Part shown: positions 12,343-24,962 of the stretch, in pieces
How positions within the stretch are numbered: the first letter of the stretch is position 1
How the letters are laid out: each line of letters begins with the position of its first letter
Assembly: GCA_951812925.1 (NCBI GenBank)
Contig: OX638370.1
Location: 109,816,897 to 109,880,896, forward strand
Length of the DNA: 64,000 bases
Direction of reading: 5' to 3'
Source: Calliopum simillimum
Taxonomy: Eukaryota; Arthropoda; Insecta; Diptera; Lauxaniidae
Notes under the pieces: model-generated
The model's database searches: none
Told to the model about the DNA's origin: nothing
The model's input: the letters and a program-made list of their open reading frames with translations, nothing else
Position numbers and translations under genes: made by a program

Positions 12343-13704
12343 TTAATAAATTGGAAAATCATTATCAATTCTATAGTGCCAGGCATATAGGCCACCCGCA
12401 ATATCTTTAATGTAATGGTGTAATGGAAATTTGTTTCGCAAATGTTGTACCGCAAGTTGTGAATCATTACCACGACGACAATAAACAATAACAGGTAATT
12501 GTTCACCTGCTTCGGCTGTAATTTGTGATTTAACACTCTCCGTTAATGTGTCATCTAATACCTGCTTCAATGGAATATTCACTGCCATTGGTAAGCGACA
12601 AATTTCGAATTCTGCCGGGCTGCGCACATCAATCAGTAAATGAGGATTACTTCGCATTTGCGAATAATCATGCACTAATACACGTTGCTCTGCCTGCAGC
12701 AGATTTATTGTATAATCCTTATCAGATGCGTGCATGCTACAAAATTGTTCGTAGTTAATAAGCTGCGTTATCATCGGTGTCGCAGAGCAAACATCACATT
12801 GTGGACGCTTGGGGCGTAGTTTAATATTTCTGAAAACGCAACGACCGCCATCAAAAATAAGCAAACGACCCGCTAGCACATCACCTAGACCAATGGCAAC
12901 TTTAATAGCTTCTAGCGCTTGCAGTGCACCAATGACACCTGTTACTGCACCTAAGACACCACCATCACCACAATTGGTTACTGTTTCAGGTGGCGGCGGA
13001 ACTGGAAAAAGGCAACGATAGCATGGACCATCTTCATAGTGATAAACAGTTAATTGGCCATCCAGCTGAAGTGCACTGCCTGAAACAAGCGGCTTATGCA
13101 GTAGCACACATGCATCGTTTAGTAGATAACGTGTGGCCACATTGTCCGTGCAATCTATTACAACATCATATTGCGCCAGCAGCTCTAGTGCATTATCACT
13201 ATCCAGCAGCAGTTTGTAAACATCGATGCGGCAATGTGGATTAATGGCTGCCAGCTGCGATTTTGCCGATTCGACCTTTGGCTCATTCACAAATGCTTCC
13301 GTGTGCAATGTTTGACGGTGAAAATTACTTCGATCTACCGTATCATAGTCGACTAAGCCAAGTCGCCCGCAACCAGCTGCAGTCAAGTATTGTGCTGCCG
13401 GACAGCCTAGTCCACCGACGCCTACTATTAGGAAGGAACTTTGTTTTAACTTTAGTTGTCCAGCAACACCGAAATCGGGTAATATCAATTGACGACTGTA
13501 GCGTGCGATGTCGTCGTTGCTAAGGCGTTGGCCAGGCACCACGGAGGCAGCAACATCAGGTGTAACTGTAATGGATTCTCGTTTCGTGTGTTCTTCAATT
13601 TTACATAATCGTTTTTGTTTATTCGCAAGTTGATTGTTGAGTTCTTTTATTTGTTCACGTATTTCAAATATTTCAGCAATTAATTTTGATTTCGGATCAC
13701 ACAT
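12343..13704 (-). CDS. MOCS3: Adenylyltransferase and sulfurtransferase MOCS3 (Uba4)
   Basis: A 453-aa single-exon enzyme that adenylates the C-terminal glycine of the ubiquitin-like sulfur carriers Urm1 and MOCS2A and then transfers sulfur to them. It serves tRNA wobble-uridine thiolation and molybdopterin synthesis in the cytosol. Residues 1-45 look like a short coiled coil. The E1/ThiF domain follows: [12 protein letters not shown] at 68-79, nucleotide loop GVGGLG at 95-100, [14 protein letters not shown], and the catalytic cysteine segment TNCGDGG. CYRC and CDVC form the expected zinc site. The C-terminal rhodanese domain has active loop CRRGND with Cys409. The length matches the animal family and no domain is missing. 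The start is the first ATG of the frame. The gene points away from Mad1, leaving about 1 kb between the two starts. Confidence 0.97.
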   Translation of the reverse strand: MCDPKSKLIAEIFEIREQIKELNNQLANKQKRLCKIEEHTKRESITVTPDVAASVVPGQRLSNDDIARYSRQLILPDFGVAGQLKLKQSSFLIVGVGGLGCPAAQYLTAAGCGRLGLVDYDTVDRSNFHRQTLHTEAFVNEPKVESAKSQLAAINPHCRIDVYKLLLDSDNALELLAQYDVVIDCTDNVATRYLLNDACVLLHKPLVSGSALQLDGQLTVYHYEDGPCYRCLFPVPPPPETVTNCGDGGVLGAVTGVIGALQALEAIKVAIGLGDVLAGRLLIFDGGRCVFRNIKLRPKRPQCDVCSATPMITQLINYEQFCSMHASDKDYTINLLQAEQRVLVHDYSQMRSNPHLLIDVRSPAEFEICRLPMAVNIPLKQVLDDTLTESVKSQITAEAGEQLPVIVYCRRGNDSQLAVQHLRNKFPLHHYIKDIAGGLYAWHYRIDNDFPIY

Positions 13705-14185
13705 ATTTTAATTTGATTTACAGTTATTACAAGAAATAATTACAAGTAATGTAAAAAAATGTAAATTTACAGCCGCAAAAATTTCCTTTCATTAATTTGA
13801 CGTTTGTCACATTTCGTAATTCCAGTAGTGATGCCAGATTAGTTGAATAGAAAGAATTTTATGCCACCCAGTAAGAAACTAAGGCCAAAAAAGATTTATT
13901 TTTCATGGTAAAAGCTGGCACACATAGTGGCCACACTTTTCTACAATGATTTATGGAGCTTTAGTCAAGAGGTGAGAGCGGTGTGGAAACGAAAAGCAAA
14001 ACAAAATAAGGATTAAAACAAAACAAGAAGAAGATAGCACACAAAGTCGTTTTAGAAGAAGTTTAACTCCATGTTAACATGCTACAGTCTAAAACACAGC
14101 TATTGCAGCAATAGCGAATAGAGCAATCGGCCAACTGTTTTGTCTGCCATATGCACCAACACACAACCTTTATTTCAATTTAACC
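13705..14185. other. Shared upstream region of MOCS3 and Mad1
   Basis: Divergent upstream region of MOCS3 (minus) and Mad1 (plus), interrupted by a short MITE at 14186-14411. No TATA box or other core promoter element could be assigned with confidence. Confidence 0.35.
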
Positions 14186-14411
14186 CATGGGTGAACTACC
14201 CTGGTTGCAGCGATAACAAATGCTGCTTCTTCTTAAACTACGAAAATGTCAAAATTTTCTAGTCTTTTGACAGATAGCAAGGCAAGATCAGGGTTCCAAC
14301 TTGCCATAACCATTGTTATTGAATCATGGACATTTTCGTAGTTTAAGAAGAAGCAGCATTTGTTATAGCTGCAACCAGGGTAATTCAACCATGGCCATAA
14401 CCTTGTTATTG
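14186..14411. mobile_element. MITE with 9-bp target duplication (copy 1)
   Basis: The block CTGGTTGCAGCGATAACAAA plus TGCTGCTTCTTCTTAAACTA (14211-14250) recurs inverted at 14330-14380. AATTTAACC flanks the segment on both sides (14177-14185 and 14412-14420). A second family copy lies at 35230-35400. No coding capacity. The element sits between MOCS3 and Mad1, about 310 bp upstream of the Mad1 start. Nine-base duplications recall Mutator-type elements, but the superfamily is not established. Confidence 0.7.
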
Positions 14412-14722
14412 AATTTAACCTAAATATGTTTCTTCTGGCAACACTAAAATTACTATCAAATCTGAAATATAGAGTGCGCGGTGATCGTTATTTTTATTTG
14501 GCAATTGACAAGTACTTTTGGCGTGAAATTGTTTGCAGTAATTTTAACAAATTAAATATTAAATATATTTTATCGCACAAATAAATTCAATCAAACATCT
14601 TTGTCTTGATATTTATAAGACTCGAGTAACTTAAAGGGCAAGTTGTAAAGAAAAACATCGTCATATAAATCACCATCGCTAGTCACAGCGGAGCTCAAGC
14701 CGGTGAATTCTATTTAACCACC

Positions 14723-17601
14723 ATGGAAGACATAAAAACTAGTTTCGATCGTATTATGGATCAATTCAACGAAAGCGTTAACCATTCAGCGCCTAAAAAG
14801 CTTACTTTTGATTGCTTAAACGATTCGCTGTTAACTAATGGTAATTGGCAGCAGCCACTTAGATTTCCAATGAATTGCTTAATGAATTGTTTTTTTTAGT
14901 TCCCAAAAAAAGGCGCATATCATTTAATTACGAGGACACACCAAGCGGAAGTAGCATTAACGCAAGCAGCAGTTCGTTAAATACGTCAACCTTGCCGGTA
15001 CCACCACCAAGTCCTTGGGAAACACGTCGAATGAGAGCAGATTTAATTGAAGCAAATGCCAGGGTACGCTAAATGCTAACTGAAATATATACAACTTTTT
15101 CAAAACTTAATACTTTTTCAACAGATCAGCACTCTAAAGCATGAAATCGAAAGGTGTCACAAGGAACGCGCTGAAAAGGATGTGATGTATGAAAGCAAAG
15201 TCACTGAACTGAAGAAACAGTGTAGTTTCTCTTCCGACAAAATTGTCGATTTAGAAAAACATATGCAGGTGCTACGCAAACGCGAACAAGCGGCCAAGCA
15301 TGATGTGTTGAAATTGCAAAAAGAGTTGAATCAGCAAAAACATTCATTTGAAGATGCGCTACATAAAATGGAACGTGCCAAAATTGAAGCGGAAGAAAAT
15401 GCAGCACTTGAGCTCAACAGCTTGGCTAATGAGCTAAGTGAATTTAGACGTTTGTCAGAAAAACTGGAGATGGTATGTTGATGAGTTAAAAAATTTAATA
15501 AAATAATTTAATATGAGGTACTTTAGGAACTCGATTTGGTTACTGAAGAATTGGGTAATATGAAAGCGGAACTGGATGACTACAGGGCACGAGCTGCGGC
15601 TTATAATGGCTTGAAGTCACAGTGGGAGCAACAAGAGCAAGACTTAAATGAAGCCAATTTACGTATTGAAAACTTGGAATATGAAATTGCTTCTTATGGC
15701 GATTGGAAAGAGATAACTAAGGTAATATAGTCAAACTAAATTCCCATATGGGTTTGGGCCATGAAGTCTTGCACTAAAAAAAAAAAACAAATTGTGGGTA
15801 GAGTGGGGCTTATAGCTAAATATTACCAAAATACACATTAAATGTCGTAATTTTTCAATTTCACAGAATTCTCAAACTCGTCTATGCAGCATTCCTGATT
15901 TAGAAAAAGAAGTAGAGCGCTTAAAGGTTAATAACAAAAACTTGCAAGAACTTTTAGGCAATAAACTCTTGTTAGAAGAGCAAGTGTATGACTTGAAAAC
16001 ACGTCTGGAAAAATCAGAAAGTGCAAAATCTGACGCCGTAACGCTACAGGTAAAAAAAAACAAACAAAGCAGAAAAAAGTTAAAATTTCACATTGTTTAC
16101 TTTAGGTTAAATTATCGCATGTTGAGCAAGAGCTCAAGGAATGGGTAAAAGTAGCACAAGATCACTGCTTGCCCAACATGCTTGTAAGTCCAATGGCTTT
16201 ACGTGCGCGCATTGAACAGATTTTGCAAAAAGACATAATAATGACATCGGAGAAAAGTTCAAATGTTTCAGAATCAAAGTCAACAGAAGGGGAATTGATC
16301 GAATGGAAACAGGTAAATGTAACATGAATACTAATAGTTGTATCAACTTAAAAAACGTTTTTCTTTAATCTATAGAAATGTGAAATTTATGCTAAAAATA
16401 TTGAAGATCTTAATGTTGCACTTAAACGTCATAAGATTTTCAAAGAAAGGGTGCAAAAGAAGCTGTTATTAGTTTCCAAAGAACGTGACTGTTACAAACA
16501 ATTACTCGAGAATTTTGAAAAAGATTTAACAAGTAATTAAGCGTTTTCTTTTTTTTTATATAACAATATCAATATTATTTTTCTCTTTGTCTTATTTGGC
16601 AGTATCTAGTAACACTACCAATGCTATGGATCTTGCAAATCCTGAAACTCAACTACGTTGTCGCTTAGAAATGTTAGAAAAAACCTTGACAGGTTATCGT
16701 GATATGTGTTCCAATTTGGAAAAAGAATTAACAAATGCTAAGCAGTTGCCCAATGCTGATTCTTCTTTGGAATCAGCCTTAAATAGCGAAAGCTATGAAC
16801 ACTTTAAAAAAGAAATCGATGCATTGCGCATGGAAAATGAACGTTTACGCAGACGCAAAGATGAATTGGAACTTGAATTAGAACATCGTTGCCTTAAGGG
16901 TGATTTCAATTTGGGAAAATACAAAGTTGTGCATTTGACCAATAATCCAGCAACGGAGGCATATGAAAACTCTAAAAATCTTATTGAAAAATTGCAAGCA
17001 GAGGTGAGCTGTTTTATTTAGTTTTTTTTTACTAGAAGCTTAATTGATTTATTTACTTTTATCCTTTGCAGATCACACGTCTTAAGCGACGCATTCAAAA
17101 AATGGAAGAAGATAACGAGACAACACAGACTAGTGCCATGGAACACGACCAAATGACTGTAAACATTAAAGAGATGAATCAATTGCGTGCTGAATTGGAA
17201 TCAAACAATAATAAAATGAAAAAACTTAAAGAATTCTATAAATCAGCATCAATGGAGTTTCGTGAAGTTTGCTATATGCTTTTCGGTTATAAAATTGATC
17301 GCATTGGCACAAACACCAATTACAAGTAAGCAAAAATACATAAAGCTGAAATAACCTTTTTCTCTTCAATTTTTGAAATTTGTATTTCCTTAGACTCTCT
17401 AGTATGTATGCAGAAAGCCCTGACGATTATTTAAATTTCCGTTTAAATGAATCAAATGTTTTGGATATGTTAGAGACACCATATTCTGTTACACTGAAGC
17501 CACTTATTGAGAATCAACTGATTAGCAATAAATCATTACCGGCATTTTTAAGCTCACTAACATTGGAATTATTTCAACGCGCAACAATTACACTTTCTTA
17601 A
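14723..17601 (+). CDS. Mad1: Mitotic spindle assembly checkpoint protein Mad1
   Basis: Mad1 recruits and converts Mad2 at unattached kinetochores; in interphase it sits at nuclear pores. Ten exons join in frame: 14723-14840, 14900-15063, 15125-15472, 15527-15721, 15867-16049, 16106-16312, 16376-16532, 16603-17003, 17072-17325 and 17394-17601, giving 744 aa, close to fly and human Mad1. All nine introns are GT-AG and 53-145 bp long. The start ACCACCATGG is a strong translation context. Most of the protein is heptad-rich coiled coil. The Mad2-interaction motif is readable as KVVHLTNNP (residues about 565-573). Near the C terminus KKLKEFYK aligns with the family's Bub1-binding RLK segment, here with Lys for Arg. 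The end, LPAFLSSLTLELF, matches the conserved RWD-like domain. AATAAA lies at 17867. Confidence 0.95.
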
Positions 17602-17910
17602 ATGTGCAAGCAATTGATTAATTGGATTATTTTGCAGATATATGCGCAGTTTATTTTTTCAACCAATTTGAGCGTGTATACTTATTACTATAATTATTAT
17701 TAATGTTTATACTAAATGTATTGAATTTAATTTTAGAAAAGCTATACTTTTGTAGTTACAATCCATAGTAATCCATAGTTTTAGTTTATTTAAAAACAAA
17801 AGAAATATCTTTGTCTTGATAGTAGGTATATCACAATTCTTGCAGATTAATTTTTATAAACATTGGAATAAATGCCGCTACAAATAACAGGAAATACTTA
17901 TTGAATGAAC

Positions 17911-18507
17911 TGAGGAATGATTTTTCAAAAGGGCGTAAAACCACTTCCAACGTCGAACAAACCTAAGGATGCCATCGCCATTACCATGTTAAAATGCATC
18001 CTCTAGTCCAAAATTCATTACAAAAAATGCATTTTTCTAAGATAAAATCGTGATCAAAAGTCGCATTTCAGAACAAAAAGGCTTATTTCCATATAATTTC
18101 ATAGAAATTTTTAGAGTTTGATACAAAACGACGTATTTTGAATAGTGGCTAAAAAAACTTTTAATATTTTATATATGCCCCATGATATATAGGTGCTTAC
18201 ATACCATGCCTATAGACATCAAAATAAACTTCCAAATGGCGAAATTAGAGTGATTTTGAAACAAAAGGGCTTATTTCCAAACGTTTCAGAACAAAAGGGC
18301 TTATTTCCAAATGTTTTTTACTTTTTGCAATTACTGCAAATATGTTACAACGAAAATGTTAAGGGGATTAGAATATTTGGTCAACTCACTGTAATACAGG
18401 AGACATTAAAAAAAAATATGTTATTGTAAACAGCCCATAAAAGTTTTTTCTCATTACTGAAAATTTGTTTAACATGGTTTTACGCCCTTTTGAAAAATAA
18501 CTCCTCA
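17911..18507. mobile_element. Non-autonomous DNA element with inverted ends
   Basis: TGAGGAATGATTTTTCAAAA at 17911, continuing GGGCGTAAAACCA, is repeated inverted at 18471-18507 with few changes. The interior repeats the phrase CAGAACAAAA(A/G)GGCTTATTTCCA three times (about 18070, 18262 and 18288). No transposase and no certain target duplication. It lies just beyond the likely Mad1 polyadenylation signal. Confidence 0.7.
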
Positions 18508-21069
18508 ACTGACAATGTACAACTTTTGGTTGTATATGTACTGTGTTGGAAAATTTCTGGTTTGAGATCTGAGAAACTCAGCTGTTTAAATCAAAAATTG
18601 GTGGTTTGCTTTATGCACTTAAAAGTCAGATTTTCAGTAGATTGGATCTCTTAGAATCTAAGCACCCAGAATAATAGTATTCGCATATCGTTTCGTCCAA
18701 TAAAAAACGTATCTTATTCGCATTAATCTTCAAAAAAGTGTTCATGAGATTTTTCGTTATCTATTGAAGACGCTATAATAAAGTATGTACCTTTTATTAA
18801 CGTAAATGCAAATTTAAATGGCTTTTTCTTTGCCAGATGAAGCATCAGATCTATGTATGTGAAAACAAACAGAGCGCTGATATTGAATCAGACTTTCTGC
18901 TGGCCTAACGCACGTCGAGAACAATCATATTAACAATTGCGGGTAGTATGTCATCGAGAAATTGGAATAAGATGCAGAAATTAAGGCGGATAAAACCATT
19001 GGACAAAATTCAAAAAAAACACTGACAAGAAAAAGATATGCATGGCATTTAACAATACAATTTATTGTTGGGGTTATAGTGAATAAATATTCCCGGGAAA
19101 TTTTTCTTACACACAAAGCAAATCTTCAAAATGGTAAATGCCGAGTTAGAAGACCAATAACATACTTTGTAATCAATTAAATTGATTTCTCTACTACAAT
19201 GCTTGGAAGGAGATGTAGAAAAAAATAACGCAATATGTGCAGCAGAGTTGTTGCCTAGGGTGCATTAGCTAACCATAATAATGATAGATCGCTCGGTAAG
19301 TAAAGATAATTACTAAACTTATAGAGCTACTAAACAAATACATAGACCTGTTCCGTTATCAATGTGCTATCAATTATTTCTCAGCTTTTTATTAAAAAAA
19401 TTTAAATCGACTTAACCAAAATAGGCTCGGGTCCAATTTTCCATTAGGTCTAGGTAAAATTATATTTTAATTTTTGGGCGTTTTTAGTACTTAAAAAAAT
19501 TAATTATATAAAATCTTTTGATTTTTTAAAAATATTAACTTATCGGTAATTTTTTCGTATAGATATATCACTATTAAAAAGTACATGAAACTACACGATT
19601 TGCAAAACAGTGCTGATTAGTTAACTTTTAGTTTGCATAAAAGTTACTTTATGCATAAGACTTTTTCCAGAATGAAATTATTTATAAATGCAAAAGCTTA
19701 AAATAAACATTCTTATTATAATAACGTGGAAACTTACCATTATATTTTCATAGTACATAAATACAAAACTGCCGCAGGTAAATAATTCATTAATTTGATT
19801 TATGTCTATTGTTAAATTTTATTAAAATTCCTATCCACTCCTTCTATAGCACAATATCAAGGAATAATATCTCGCACTGTTTTGCAGGATATCCGGCACG
19901 CCAAAAATTTGTTGTTTTTTTTTAAGTATTATGGAATAGCACTAAGTTCTTAGCTAGCGCAAATTATTTTCAAGTTGATTACTTTTTTTTTTTAAAAAAA
20001 TAACACATTAGATAAAAGAACAAAAGTATTTCTTAAGTAAAACCAAAACACGTCACTGCACAAGTAGGGAAAGCATCATTAGCGGAGGCGGTTATTTATA
20101 GCGCAGCAATGATAAACTTGTACTTCAAAATTTGTGAATTAAATCTTTATTGACACTTTCTTGTTGATGAGCATATTTCCAAAATTAAAAAACTGCGAAA
20201 GTGTTCTTTTTTTGCTTTTCTGAAATCTCTTTTGCTCTAATTACGAAAAGATTTTTTTGTTTTTCTTATTTCGTGATAAGAAAGCACACATTTCTCTTCT
20301 TTTTTTTTAAATTTTTTGATACGCATTTATTACACAAACGATCAACACTAATTAAGTAGATGATTTTCTTTTTTTTTTAATTTATTTGATATAATTTACT
20401 ATGCATTTCTTATTTAGTAGCACAACGTAATCAGAATTTACTTGTGAAGCTGTAAATTAGCTTCTGAAAGAAAGACCCGTCTCGTTGTTGAAATTCTTTA
20501 TTTATTAGAAGTCGGTCGAGTCGTCGTCACTGCGATGCTGACGAGTTCATTTTGCATTTGACTATTATTGTGTGATAAAATTAAAAGAAGCAAAGAATAC
20601 AATGAAATTGTTTTCTTTCAAAAAAGTGTAGTACCGATGACGATATTGGCGATGAGTTGAAATAACGAAAAAACGAAGGATTTGCTTAATTTAGTATACA
20701 AATGCTTGTGACAGTTATTAAGTAATTAGACTTATATTCGCAAAATTAAAATCATGTGATTGTTATAAATAAATTAATATTAAAAACCGAAAAAAAGTTT
20801 TTGTCTGACTGTTGACATTCAAAATAGTGTTTTCTTAAAGATTCTAATCAACGACGGTTCACTGAACTTCTACAAAAGATTCACTCTGAAAAACTTACTT
20901 TGTAGATAATCTTTCATTCCAGCCAGGCAAGGAAAAACAACTATATTTCCAATGAAAATTCTCATAAGTAACTTCATAATGACACAGAGTATGTTGATGG
21001 AATATATTTATAACACTATAGTGTTTTTTGATAGCTTAAAATAGAGAATAATCCCACTTCACAATCTAG
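18508..21069. other. Spacer between convergent Mad1 and Cog6
   Basis: About 2.5 kb of AT-rich DNA with long T tracts and no supported gene, RNA gene or repeat. A somewhat GC-richer block at about 20470-20600 looks like fly leader sequence on the minus strand, but nothing downstream supports a gene. Confidence 0.4.
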
Positions 21070-23222
21070 TTAAACAGCCAATATTTTAGCTATTTGCTCG
21101 GGATTCTTAGCAAAAATAGTCTCTGGATGTTCAAAGCCATTTGCTGGATCATAAACACGTTCGTAGATTTGTTTATATATCGCTACAATAACATTGAATG
21201 AACGCTTTTGCACCGCTGCACGATGTGTACTGCTCATAAGCAATTGTATTTGTGGCAACAGCAGTATTTCTGGCATCTCAAGGAAAGCATCCATTTTACT
21301 CATGAATATCTTAAGTAAATTTGCTTCAATTTTTGTTTGATTATTTTGCAATATTGTATAGATCGGACCCAAATTTAAATTTGCTACTAATGATGACGCC
21401 TGCTCTGAAGTCAATGTATCAATTTGTGCATCCGATTGTGCTTGCAGACGCTCAACACGCTCGCCCATGTATTCGTAGACTGCAAGTGTACTTTGCATGT
21501 GATAGAGACAATTTAGCAAATATACAGCCATGTCTACTGTTGGTAAATGTGAAGCAGATTCCTGCACTGATTGCAAAAGTGGATCAATAACACATGAGAC
21601 AATTTTTGTTATATCCGATTGACGTCCATCTACCATAGTCGCAACAGAAAGAATCTCTTTTAGCATATTCAGCAAACGTCCGACACTTGTTGGTGGTAAC
21701 AGATCACGTTGTGGTGGTTCGAGTCCAATACTGGTGCCTGAAGGACGCTGCAAGACTGTACGCACTTGCTGAGCCAAGGAATTAAGATATATCTCTTCGC
21801 TAGACTTTTGCAACTCTATCAAACATTGTTCTAGAGAGCCGCCCTTAACGACCTAAAAGCAATCAAACAGAAAATACGTTTAGTAAAACTATTATATGTA
21901 CTATCAAATTACTTTTACTGTGTATTTAAATTCATACCTGCTTAATAATTTGTTGGTAGAAGCGTAGTAGATTGGATAGAGCAAATAATACAATGGTATC
22001 TTTTTCAGAAGTCAGAATTGTGTCCACGCGTACTTTTAGCGGATGACAGACACCATCAGCAATGTAGGCCAATGCTGTTTGTATTTGATCTGAAATATCT
22101 AAAATTCGAAAAGACCTGGATGAATATGTACACAAAATGAAAATGAATTTATATATAAGCTACCATTTTTATCACACTTTTTCACCAGCATAGTTAAATT
22201 TTCCTTTTCACTAGGTATAGCTTGATGCAGCCAAGCAAACATGTCCCCAATGTAGCGTTTGGGGTCATGCGCATGCATTTCGATAGGTTTTGGGTTGCCA
22301 CCAGGGCCACCTTCTGTCAATGCTTCAATGAAAAGGCGAACTAGCACAGCACGACGTGATATTGCATACTCATCGATGACATATCTAAAGAATACGCCTA
22401 TAAATTAAAAGGCCACAACTTGCAAAATTAAAACATTAAATCATTCCTTACTTAAAGAGCACTGGACGATCCTGCAAACGACTCATTGCCTCCACAATCA
22501 GAGCACCAATTTCATTGTTATCCAAATTGCGACAATGATTTTGTGTCCAACGATATAAACGTTCCAGTGCACCTTCCTGATGCAATGTCATTTCTTCCAT
22601 TATATCCAAAGCAGCTGTCTGGTAGCCACATTGCATGAGCAGACGACAATCGGAATGTATAGCTTGCACTCGATCTAAGACCGTGAAAAATTCTGGTACA
22701 ATAGGCGCATCTTTAATGGTGCCATAGAGCAATTGATGTTCTGGTACACTCAACTGAAAACGATTTAGAAATGCTTCTGCGATTTGTTGATGAACTTGTA
22801 AAGTTTGTCGTTCACTTTGCAGCGTATTTGTTTGCGCAATTAAATCATGAGTAAGTGCTTTAGACGATTCTAAATTGGATTTCATGGTCTCTACAGATTT
22901 GGCCATATTGTCAATATCAGTGCAAACAGCATCCAACGAAAGTTTCACTTCCCGGAATGCTTTGAGAAAATTTTCGTTAATACCAACGGAGCGACGTTCA
23001 ATTTGACTGCGTAAATTGCGGCGATTTTGTAAAGTGTTTTCAGTAAAGAAATGCGATAGATCGGTAAGTGCTTCAAGCGTATCCTGTGGGTAATAAATGT
23101 TTATTTTGTATTTACTGAAGAAAAAATTTTAATCAAATTCTGTTTACTTTATCGGTGTCTAATCTCGTTTCCAAAATTTTATTTACACGCTTTTGTATAC
23201 GATCTTCTTCACTTGATGGCAT
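21070..23222 (-). CDS. Cog6: Conserved oligomeric Golgi complex subunit 6
   Basis: Cog6 is a lobe-B subunit of the COG tether, which captures vesicles for retrograde transport within the Golgi. Five minus-strand exons join in frame: 23148-23222, 22452-23083, 22164-22384, 21938-22098 and 21070-21852, giving 623 aa, near the usual animal length. Introns are GT-AG and 55-85 bp. The protein begins MPSSEEDRIQKRVNKILETR. Family-typical stretches include an N-terminal segment rich in coiled coil (QNRRNLRSQIERRSVGINE), YVIDEYAISRRAVLVRLFIEALTEGGPGG in exon 3, and HDPKRYIGDMFAWLHQAIPSEKE. A 243-bp repetitive MITE sits 200 bp upstream of the start codon, where promoter elements would be expected. Confidence 0.95.
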
Positions 23223-23422
23223 TTTGTCAATTGACTATTTTTATATGCAATAAACGTAATAATTAATACTTTTTGGATGTAGAAATTAAACTTCTAGCAA
23301 CGTCAACAATTTCTTTCCTAATTGACAATCAGCTGTTTTATTACAGTGTTTATTTACACTTGCAAATTTCTAGTGATGCCACATTAATAAAATTAAAGGG
23401 ATTGTTCGCAGCGGTCAAACCA

Positions 23423-23665
23423 GGTTCCCGGAAATAATGCCAGAAATTGTTTTGGAAACAACGCCAGAAAATCTCCATTCAAATTTCTGGCACTATTTTC
23501 ATTTTCTGACTTTATTTCCTACGGCATTATTACCAAAAGTTCCAGCGTTATTTCCTAATTAGTTTTTGGCTTTTATTCAAAAAGTTAATGCCAGAAAATT
23601 TCATTATGGCATTATTTCGAAAAAAATTTCTTGCGTTACTTCCTATGACTTTATTTCCGGGAGCC
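23423..23665. mobile_element. 243-bp MITE built of a short motif in both orientations, 9-bp duplication
   Basis: The ends GGTTCCCGGAAATAA and TTATTTCCGGGAGCC are inverted. Both are flanked by the same nine bases, GTCAAACCA (23414-23422 and 23666-23674), an exact target duplication. The interior is almost entirely variants of GCCAGAAATAAY and its reverse complement (about ten copies). No coding capacity. It lies directly upstream of Cog6. Confidence 0.85.
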
Positions 23666-23989
23666 GTCAAACCATCATTCATGTTTAGGTGCGTTTTCGT
23701 GGCAAGTGGACTTAAATGTGTTAACTGTGGTCGAACAAAACGCTGCATTGTGAATAGCACTTTTGAAAATTATCTTCTTCTTTATTAACAGCTGACATTT
23801 GTTTATGTTTTGTTTTTTTTTTTTTTTTTTGGTTAATTTTTTACAAAATTTTCTACAAAAAAATTAAATAGTTTTCTAAAAATACAGAAAAATTAATGGT
23901 TTGAACAAAGTCACATTACGTTTTTTCAATATCGCCGCCAGTGCCAAGGAAAATTCGCTGAAAAATGTTTTAGGTAAACGCAACCTTAC

Positions 23990-24510
23990 AGCATTTGGCA
24001 CATGTCGAAAAATCCAGATTATTCGCGTAATGGACATGCTACGGTTTTAAATGTTCAAAAGCCAAGCTTAGGGTGCAGCTGTGGTTGTGGTATTAAATAT
24101 CACATTCGCACCAAGGGTGAACGCGGATTGGTTGAGTTTTTAGAGATTGTCGCAGAGCGTAAGGCACCAAAAGCCAAAGCTGTGCCAACTTTGGATGGAT
24201 TCACTTGTCGTCAGTTTCAAAGTCAATCATACAGTTGACACTAAGGAAGAACCCGAAATTGATCCAAATGCTGATAAACCCGATATGGATGAAATGCGTA
24301 GCAAGTCACAATTTCCTACAAGGAACACCACAGGAAGGCGAATATAATGACCAAAAAATTGATGAAATGTGTATTTTGGAAGGCGATTGGAATGATAAGG
24401 TAAACGCTGTTGCTGGTGATATGCTCGATGCTTATCTATATGATTTACTTATGAATTTATTTGAAGGAAAGTATCAGCAATGAATTTGTTGAAAAATTGT
24501 CTGACCACTT
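23990..24510 (+). pseudogene. P32/C1QBP-like (MAM33 family) pseudogene
   Basis: Three overlapping plus-strand frames together read as the mitochondrial matrix acidic protein p32. The pieces are NGHATVLNVQKP, CSCGCGIKYHIRTKGERGLV and IVAERKAPKAKAVPT in frame one (from 24002). Next come VSFKVNHTVDTKEEPEIDPN and ADKPDMDEMRSK in frame two. Then FLQGTPQEGEYND, IDEMCILEGDWNDKVNAVAG and DMLDAYLYDLLMN, followed by SISNEFVEKLSD, in frame three. At least two frameshifts and two internal losses break it, so no full product is possible. No convincing N-terminal transit peptide is present. The 3' end fades near 24510, and what follows to about 24640 is not recognised. The family assignment rests on remembered sequence patterns. 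Confidence 0.8.
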
Positions 24511-24962
24511 TACCATCAGCACATTTCGAAAAAGTACGCCATGGTCAGCAACGTTTTGAAGAAATTGTAGATGATTTTAATGGACAAACATCCAGTTCAG
24601 TGACATGTGATAAGTTGGCGCAACAATCCTAGAAACTATTGAAGTGCAGAGACTAATTTTGGCCTGATGAGGGACTACAACGACGAGCACCAAATTGGGA
24701 GAACTGTAAATGTATAATTAATCGTATACAAAGCCGAGTTCAACTTTTGTATGCAAAAATAAATGTATTCAGCAATTTTCTCAGGTCACTTATGGCCAGA
24801 AGTAATTTTAATACTTTTAATGTATTTAATGTTCCAAATAAGTTTAATATTTAAAAAAATATGCATCTTTAGTTTGCGTACTTCATTTGATACAGTAATT
24901 AATTTAACACGCCTTGCTTTCAAACTGTTTTTTTTACAAGCTTTTTACAATAAAATATTGAC
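24511..24962. other. Spacer between two gene relics
   Basis: A short open stretch at about 24500-24630 (LPSAHFEKVRHGQQRFEEIV) looks protein-like but was not recognised. The rest is AT-rich with no feature. Confidence 0.35.

Noticed and set aside
20470..20600. Possible minus-strand promoter or leader
   Set aside because: Only leader-like composition; no core promoter match, donor site or downstream coding exon.
24500..24640. Protein-like frame after the P32 relic (LPSAHFEKVRHGQQRFEEIV)
   Set aside because: Could be part of another relic, but no family was recognised and it is too short to support a gene call.
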